DNA from: Ruminococcaceae bacterium AB4001
GTDB lineage: Bacteria > Bacillota > Clostridia > Saccharofermentanales > Saccharofermentanaceae
DNA length: 36,398 nucleotides
NCBI GenBank assembly: GCA_000621765.1
Contig: JHXJ01000032.1
Coordinates: forward strand, 1 to 36,398
Direction: 5' to 3'
Below are positions 33,249 through 36,398 of the stretch, piece after piece. Each line of letters begins with the position of its first letter. Positions within the stretch are counted from its first letter, which is position 1. The position numbers and the translations under genes are program-made. The notes under the pieces were generated by a model. It saw only the letters and a program-made list of their open reading frames with translations. It searched no databases and was not told the DNA's origin.

Positions 33249-33743
33249 ATGGGAAATATCGTTTCTATCAGCACAATAGGACAGGACAGCCACAGATTCG
33301 GTGAGCCTTCTGGCGACACCGTTATCCGTCTTGGCGGAACGGACATCCCGTTCGACAGACCCATCGAGGCAAACAGTGACGGCGATGTCGTGTATCACGC
33401 TGTCACAAATGCGATCTCCGGATTTACCGGTGTAAACATACTCGGAGGAGAAGCAGATAAGATCTGCCTCGAACAGGGCATTAAGGACAGCAGCGTTTAC
33501 CTTGAGAAGGCACTGGAGTATCTGAAGGATGGAAAGATCATTCACTGCTCTTTGACCATCGAGTGCCTGCGTCCAAAGCTTAAGGCTCATATCCCTGCCA
33601 TGAAGGAATCGGTAGGGAAGATACTGGGAATTCCTTCTTCTTCAGTCGGCATAACGGCAACGACCGGAGAGGGCCTCACGGGATTCGGGAGAGGCGAAGG
33701 AATACAGGTATTCTGCATCCTGACGTTTACAAAAGAGATCTGA
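33249..33743 (+). CDS. ispF: Divergent 2-C-methyl-D-erythritol 2,4-cyclodiphosphate synthase
   Basis: IspF closes the ring of CDP-methylerythritol phosphate in the MEP isoprenoid pathway. In this 164-residue protein the metal-ligand set is present: D13 and H15 (GQDSHRF) and H50 (SDGDVVYHA). The C-terminal ATTGEGLTGFGRGEGI corresponds to the usual ATTTEKLGFTGRGEGI. However N42 replaces the conserved His before SDGDV (H34 of E. coli), and the usual GDIG segment reads GVNILGG. The region after it (EADKICLEQGIKDSSVYL) also differs from the FPDTDP loop. It belongs to a divergent branch and may still be active. AAGGCGG precedes the start. It is the last gene of the mrp operon and faces ispD. Confidence 0.82.
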   Translation: MGNIVSISTIGQDSHRFGEPSGDTVIRLGGTDIPFDRPIEANSDGDVVYHAVTNAISGFTGVNILGGEADKICLEQGIKDSSVYLEKALEYLKDGKIIHCSLTIECLRPKLKAHIPAMKESVGKILGIPSSSVGITATTGEGLTGFGRGEGIQVFCILTFTKEI

Positions 33744-33750
33744 ATTAAAA

Positions 33751-33775
33751 AGCCCGCTTCGACGCGGGCTAAATT
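33751..33775. terminator. Shared terminator between ispF and ispD
   Basis: AGCCCGC (33751-33757) pairs with GCGGGCT (33764-33770) around a 6-base loop. On the minus strand TTTTT follows, making a good terminator for radA-ispD. On the plus strand the tail is AAATTATT, so stopping of ispF transcription is likely weaker. Confidence 0.85.
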
Positions 33776-33776
33776 A

Positions 33777-34526
33777 TTAATCGTGGAACGGTTCGCTGTC
33801 TCCCCGTGATCTTATAATCTCAGATGCGATCGCAATATCTTCGGGAGTCGTTATCTTCAGGTTCGAATAAAGTCCCTTTGTAAGATAAACATCCAGGCCG
33901 TATATTTCAGCAAGGGCGGTATCGTCGGTGGCGGTGATGCCCTCATCCGTTGCCTTCATATAACATGTCTCGATATCTTTGAACTTGAAACCCTGAGGAG
34001 TGAGGATCTCGTAGAATCTGGACCTGTCAGGGGTGTTAGTTACTTTGACTTCGCCCGATGGCAGTATATCAACTTCCTTCAATGTGTTCTTAACGGGAAC
34101 AGCAGAAGCGCATACGGCGTGGTCTTTAAGGCCGTCGATGCAGGCTTTTATCTCTTCAGCCGTAACAAGACATCTTGCACCGTCGTGTACGAGTACAAGG
34201 TCATCGTCATCTGCATCATTTATCATGTTAAGTCCGCATGATACTGATTCGGTCCTTGTTTTTCCGCCCAAGGTGAAAGTGATCTTTATATCGGGGAAGT
34301 ATTCGGCGCACATTGCTTTGAGGATCCCCAAAAGATCTTCGGTTGTTACGAGGATTATCCTGTAATCAAGTCCGGCGTATCTGTCCCTGCAGACTCCGGC
34401 TATAGCATCCAGCGTGCGCAGGATAACAGGTCTGCCTTCAACATTTCTCATGAGTTTGGGCTGTCCTGCGCCCATCCTTGTTCCGCTGCCTGCGGCCGGT
34501 ATCAGAAAATAGCATTTGAGACCCAT
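33777..34526 (-). CDS. ispD: 2-C-methyl-D-erythritol 4-phosphate cytidylyltransferase
   Basis: The 249-residue enzyme activates methylerythritol phosphate with CTP, two steps before IspF. The nucleotide-binding N-terminus LIPAAGSGTRMGAGQPK (residues 8-24), DDLVLVHDGARCLV near 110, SAVPVKNTLKEV near 143 and TPQGFKF near 175 fit IspD. Length is slightly above the usual 230. It starts 14 bases after radA on the same strand, with a perfect AGGAGGTG site, and ends in the terminator shared with ispF. IspD and IspF genes here are convergent neighbours rather than the fused or tandem arrangement common elsewhere. Confidence 0.94.
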   Translation of the reverse strand: MGLKCYFLIPAAGSGTRMGAGQPKLMRNVEGRPVILRTLDAIAGVCRDRYAGLDYRIILVTTEDLLGILKAMCAEYFPDIKITFTLGGKTRTESVSCGLNMINDADDDDLVLVHDGARCLVTAEEIKACIDGLKDHAVCASAVPVKNTLKEVDILPSGEVKVTNTPDRSRFYEILTPQGFKFKDIETCYMKATDEGITATDDTALAEIYGLDVYLTKGLYSNLKITTPEDIAIASEIIRSRGDSEPFHD

Positions 34527-34540
34527 AAGAACACCTCCTG

Positions 34541-35959
34541 TTATGAGAACAGTATATCAGCTGCTTCCTTTAAGTTATCTGCATATATGAATTCAGGAAC
34601 CGGATTGCCTGCGAAAATATCAGCAGAAGCATTTGCGAGTTCCTTCTCAAGAGCATCTTTGGAACTGCCGGGGAGGACTACCGTAGTGATGCCGAGTCTT
34701 GCAGAAGCCAGACATCTCTTAAGTATTCTGGACACGGGTCTTATCTCGCCGGACAGACCGACTTCGCCAAGTATCAGTGTATTGGCTCTAACACTGACAC
34801 CACGTGCAGATGAAACGGTTGCCATACATACGGCAAGATCAGTTGCAGGATCTGATACCTTGAGGCCTCCGATTACATTTACGAAGCAGTCCTTCGAAGT
34901 AAGACCGAGATTTAACATCTTCTCGCAAACTGCGAGGAGCATGAGAACGCGTCCTCTTTCCGGACCTGAAGTCATGCGCTGCGGATTAGCGTAAACGCTC
35001 TCAGTGCAGAGCGCCTGAACTTCGATGGTGAGTGCATCATTGCCTTCGAGGGTGGAAGTCAGGACAGAGCCCGGGCTGTTAAGCGGTCTTCCTGCAACGA
35101 GCAGGGCCTTTGAACTGTCGACAGGGATAAGGCCTGTCTCGCCCATCTCGAAAAAGCAGATCTCATTGGATCTTCCGAAACGGTTCTTGGCAGATCTGAT
35201 TATGCGGTATCCGCCTGTAGCGTCTCCTTCAAATCCCAATACGGTATCGACCATGTGCTCAATAGTTTTAGGCCCTGCGATGGAACCGTCCTTGGCGATA
35301 TGGCCGACCATAATGATCGTAATGTTATTGGTCTTTGCGATCCTGATAAGACCTGCAGCAACTTCCCGTATCTGAGCGACACCGCCGGGTGTTCCGGCTA
35401 CCTGTTCTGAATAGAGAGTCTGAATTGAATCGATAATTGCCAGACAGGGTTTATGTGTCTTCAATTGTTCTGCGATAGCTTCGAATCTGGTCTCACCGCA
35501 GATAAGGATGTCTCTCTTGATCTTAAGTCTGGATGCTCTCATTCCAATCTGGGCAGGGGATTCCTCACCTGAGATGTAAAGGATCTCGCCTTCGGCTTTA
35601 TAAGAATCCGCAAGCTGCATAAGGATGGTGGATTTACCTATTCCGGGTTCTCCTGCGACAAGAGTTACCGAACCTTCGGTAACACCGCCTCCGAAGAGCT
35701 GGTCGAGGCTTGCCATGCCTGTGGAATGCCTTCTGTAATTCTCTTTGCCTGCATCCTTAAGCCTTACTGTTACAGCCGAGTCAGTCCATGAATACTGGTT
35801 GGCGGTAAATGCCGGAGAATCAGTCTTCGCCTTGGCGGGAGCCTTCTCGGACGGCGCTTCGACAAATGTGTTGAACATGCCGCATCCCGGGCATTTGCCC
35901 ATCCATCCGGAAGTCTCATATCCGCATTCCTTACAGAAAAAAGTAGTTTTCTTTGCCAT
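34541..35959 (-). CDS. radA: DNA repair protein RadA
   Basis: RadA is a RecA-like branch-migration helicase used in recombination and repair. The 472-residue product has an N-terminal C4 zinc finger (FCKECGYETSGWMGKCPGCG), Walker A GEPGIGKST near residue 94, the RadA-specific KNRFG motif in RSAKNRFGRSNEICFF, and a C-terminal Lon-protease-like domain (GLKVSDPATDLAVCMA... LGEVGLSGEIRPV). The second ATG (35959) is favoured, since GGACGGA sits at the right distance before it; the in-frame ATG at 35965 lies within that site. It is the first gene of a radA-ispD operon. An IS110 remnant or end lies upstream. Confidence 0.95.
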   Translation of the reverse strand: MAKKTTFFCKECGYETSGWMGKCPGCGMFNTFVEAPSEKAPAKAKTDSPAFTANQYSWTDSAVTVRLKDAGKENYRRHSTGMASLDQLFGGGVTEGSVTLVAGEPGIGKSTILMQLADSYKAEGEILYISGEESPAQIGMRASRLKIKRDILICGETRFEAIAEQLKTHKPCLAIIDSIQTLYSEQVAGTPGGVAQIREVAAGLIRIAKTNNITIIMVGHIAKDGSIAGPKTIEHMVDTVLGFEGDATGGYRIIRSAKNRFGRSNEICFFEMGETGLIPVDSSKALLVAGRPLNSPGSVLTSTLEGNDALTIEVQALCTESVYANPQRMTSGPERGRVLMLLAVCEKMLNLGLTSKDCFVNVIGGLKVSDPATDLAVCMATVSSARGVSVRANTLILGEVGLSGEIRPVSRILKRCLASARLGITTVVLPGSSKDALEKELANASADIFAGNPVPEFIYADNLKEAADILFS

Positions 35960-35990
35960 AAACATATCCGTCCGAATCTTTATTTCTTGA

Positions 35991-35999
35991 ATTATAACA
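35991..35999 (-). promoter_or_regulatory. radA extended -10 promoter
   Basis: On the minus strand TGTTATAAT (35999 to 35991) is an extended -10 element 31 bases upstream of the radA start. The -35 region is weak. It is outside the IS110-related sequence, so radA keeps its own promoter. Confidence 0.6.
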
Positions 36000-36056
36000 A
36001 AGGTTTATTTCTATTATTGGGACAAAAACAGATTGGCTTTTCGATGGGAGTGAATT

Positions 36057-36105
36057 AAACCTGCTAACAAAAATCAATAGCCTGTTGGCAGGTTTTTGTT
36101 TTGAA
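36057..36105 (+). terminator. Strong hairpin with T-run downstream of the IS110 transposase
   Basis: A 12-bp stem with one G-U pair joins 36057-36068 to 36084-36095 around a 15-base loop. TTGTTTTG follows on the plus strand. No plus-strand gene ends here, so it may be a barrier terminator or part of the insertion-sequence end structure rather than a gene terminator. Confidence 0.6.
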
Positions 36106-36120
36106 ACAACTAGGCACAGC

Positions 36121-36153
36121 AAACAGACCGGAGTCAAATCCGGTCTTTGTTTT
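36121..36153 (+). terminator. Second hairpin with T-run at the IS110 end
   Basis: AGACCGGA (36125-36132) pairs with TCCGGTCT (36139-36146) around a 6-base loop. An outer AAAC/GTTT helix (36121-36124 with 36149-36152) is separated by a 2-base bulge. The T-rich side is on the plus strand. It lies 14 bases beyond the transposase stop codon. Confidence 0.55.
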
Positions 36154-36166
36154 AGCATTAATGGAT

Positions 36167-36397
36167 TTATGCTGCTTGGTAAACCTCCATCACTCGTGCG
36201 TAGTAAATTCGCAGGAACTTGTTCAGGCCAGCTATTTTGGCCTGTTTCTTGCTTTTGCCTTCAGCTTCCTTTTTCAGAATGTAGTTGTATACGGTGCAAT
36301 CTTTGGGTGCCTGATGGCTCTTAAGTACTCTCATAACCTCATAGCCAGTCTTACGCAGAGTCGCTGAGCCTTTCTTGGATATTTTTCTGTTAGATCC
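36167..36397 (-). mobile_element. IS110-family transposase, C-terminal part (cut by window edge)
   Basis: The minus strand is open from the right edge to a TAA at 36167-36169, giving 76 residues that begin GSNRKISKKGSATLRKTGYE and continue through YILKKEAEGKSKKQAKIAGL and NKFLRIYYARVMEVYQAA. This matches the C-terminal end of the transposase_20 domain of IS110/IS1111 DEDD recombinases, including the conserved serine-region KKGS and the basic tail. These recombinases move circular intermediates and are guided by a bridge RNA encoded in a non-coding end of the element. The rest of the gene and the far end lie outside the window. Codon use is less biased than in the neighbours. Confidence 0.82.
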
Positions 36398-36398
36398 T

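Overview
The window looks like the chromosome of a mid-GC Gram-positive anaerobe of the class Clostridia, probably a gut or rumen type. This rests on the gene set (KtrAB, PcrA, TmcAL, QueT, the MEP isoprenoid pathway, Pta-AckA fermentation and diaminopimelate synthesis), strong AGGAG ribosome-binding sites, frequent TTG/GTG starts and many extended -10 promoters (TGnTATAAT). It is mostly a dense, housekeeping-rich region with short gaps and many ATGA-type overlaps. The genus cannot be fixed from the sequence alone.

Layout, left to right. 1-1690: a small membrane protein (-), a TrmH/SpoU RNA methyltransferase (+) and rpsT (+). 1736-4446: tmcAL (-) diverges from a membrane-anchored protein of unknown function (+), with both -10 boxes inside one perfect inverted repeat. 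4463-6920: pta-ackA, with pta broken by a one-base frameshift. 6986-9074: ktrB-ktrA potassium uptake (-). 9154-11630: pcrA helicase. 11706-22059: a compact eight-gene operon with dgt and a YfbR-type nucleotidase, then two cell-surface proteins (a GH73-like glucosaminidase and a cohesin-like/cadherin-like anchored protein), a GtrA-like membrane protein, folC, a single-pass membrane protein and thrC, closed by a terminator. 22122-27923: carA, a carB-dapF gene fusion and a HAD phosphatase. 27899-28816: an EamA transporter (-). 28906-31805: a Gfo/Idh/MocA oxidoreductase, an internally shortened QueT, an RsmC-like methyltransferase and a CmpB-type membrane protein. 31819-33743: mrp, a thioredoxin-like lipoprotein without CxxC, and a divergent ispF. 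33777-36000: radA-ispD (-). 36167-36397: the 3' end of an IS110-family transposase running off the window, followed by two strong hairpins.

Most notable is the in-frame fusion of the complete carbamoyl-phosphate synthase large subunit to a complete diaminopimelate epimerase. One 1352-residue polypeptide would join the entry to pyrimidine/arginine synthesis with the last epimerisation before peptidoglycan cross-linking and lysine. Other points are the pta frameshift, the QueT with its middle missing, an IspF lacking a conserved active-site histidine, a symmetric bidirectional promoter, and a surface-protein module inside a nucleotide/folate operon. I saw no CRISPR array, tRNA, rRNA, prophage or obvious defence island. 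No gene-free stretch exceeds about 210 bases.
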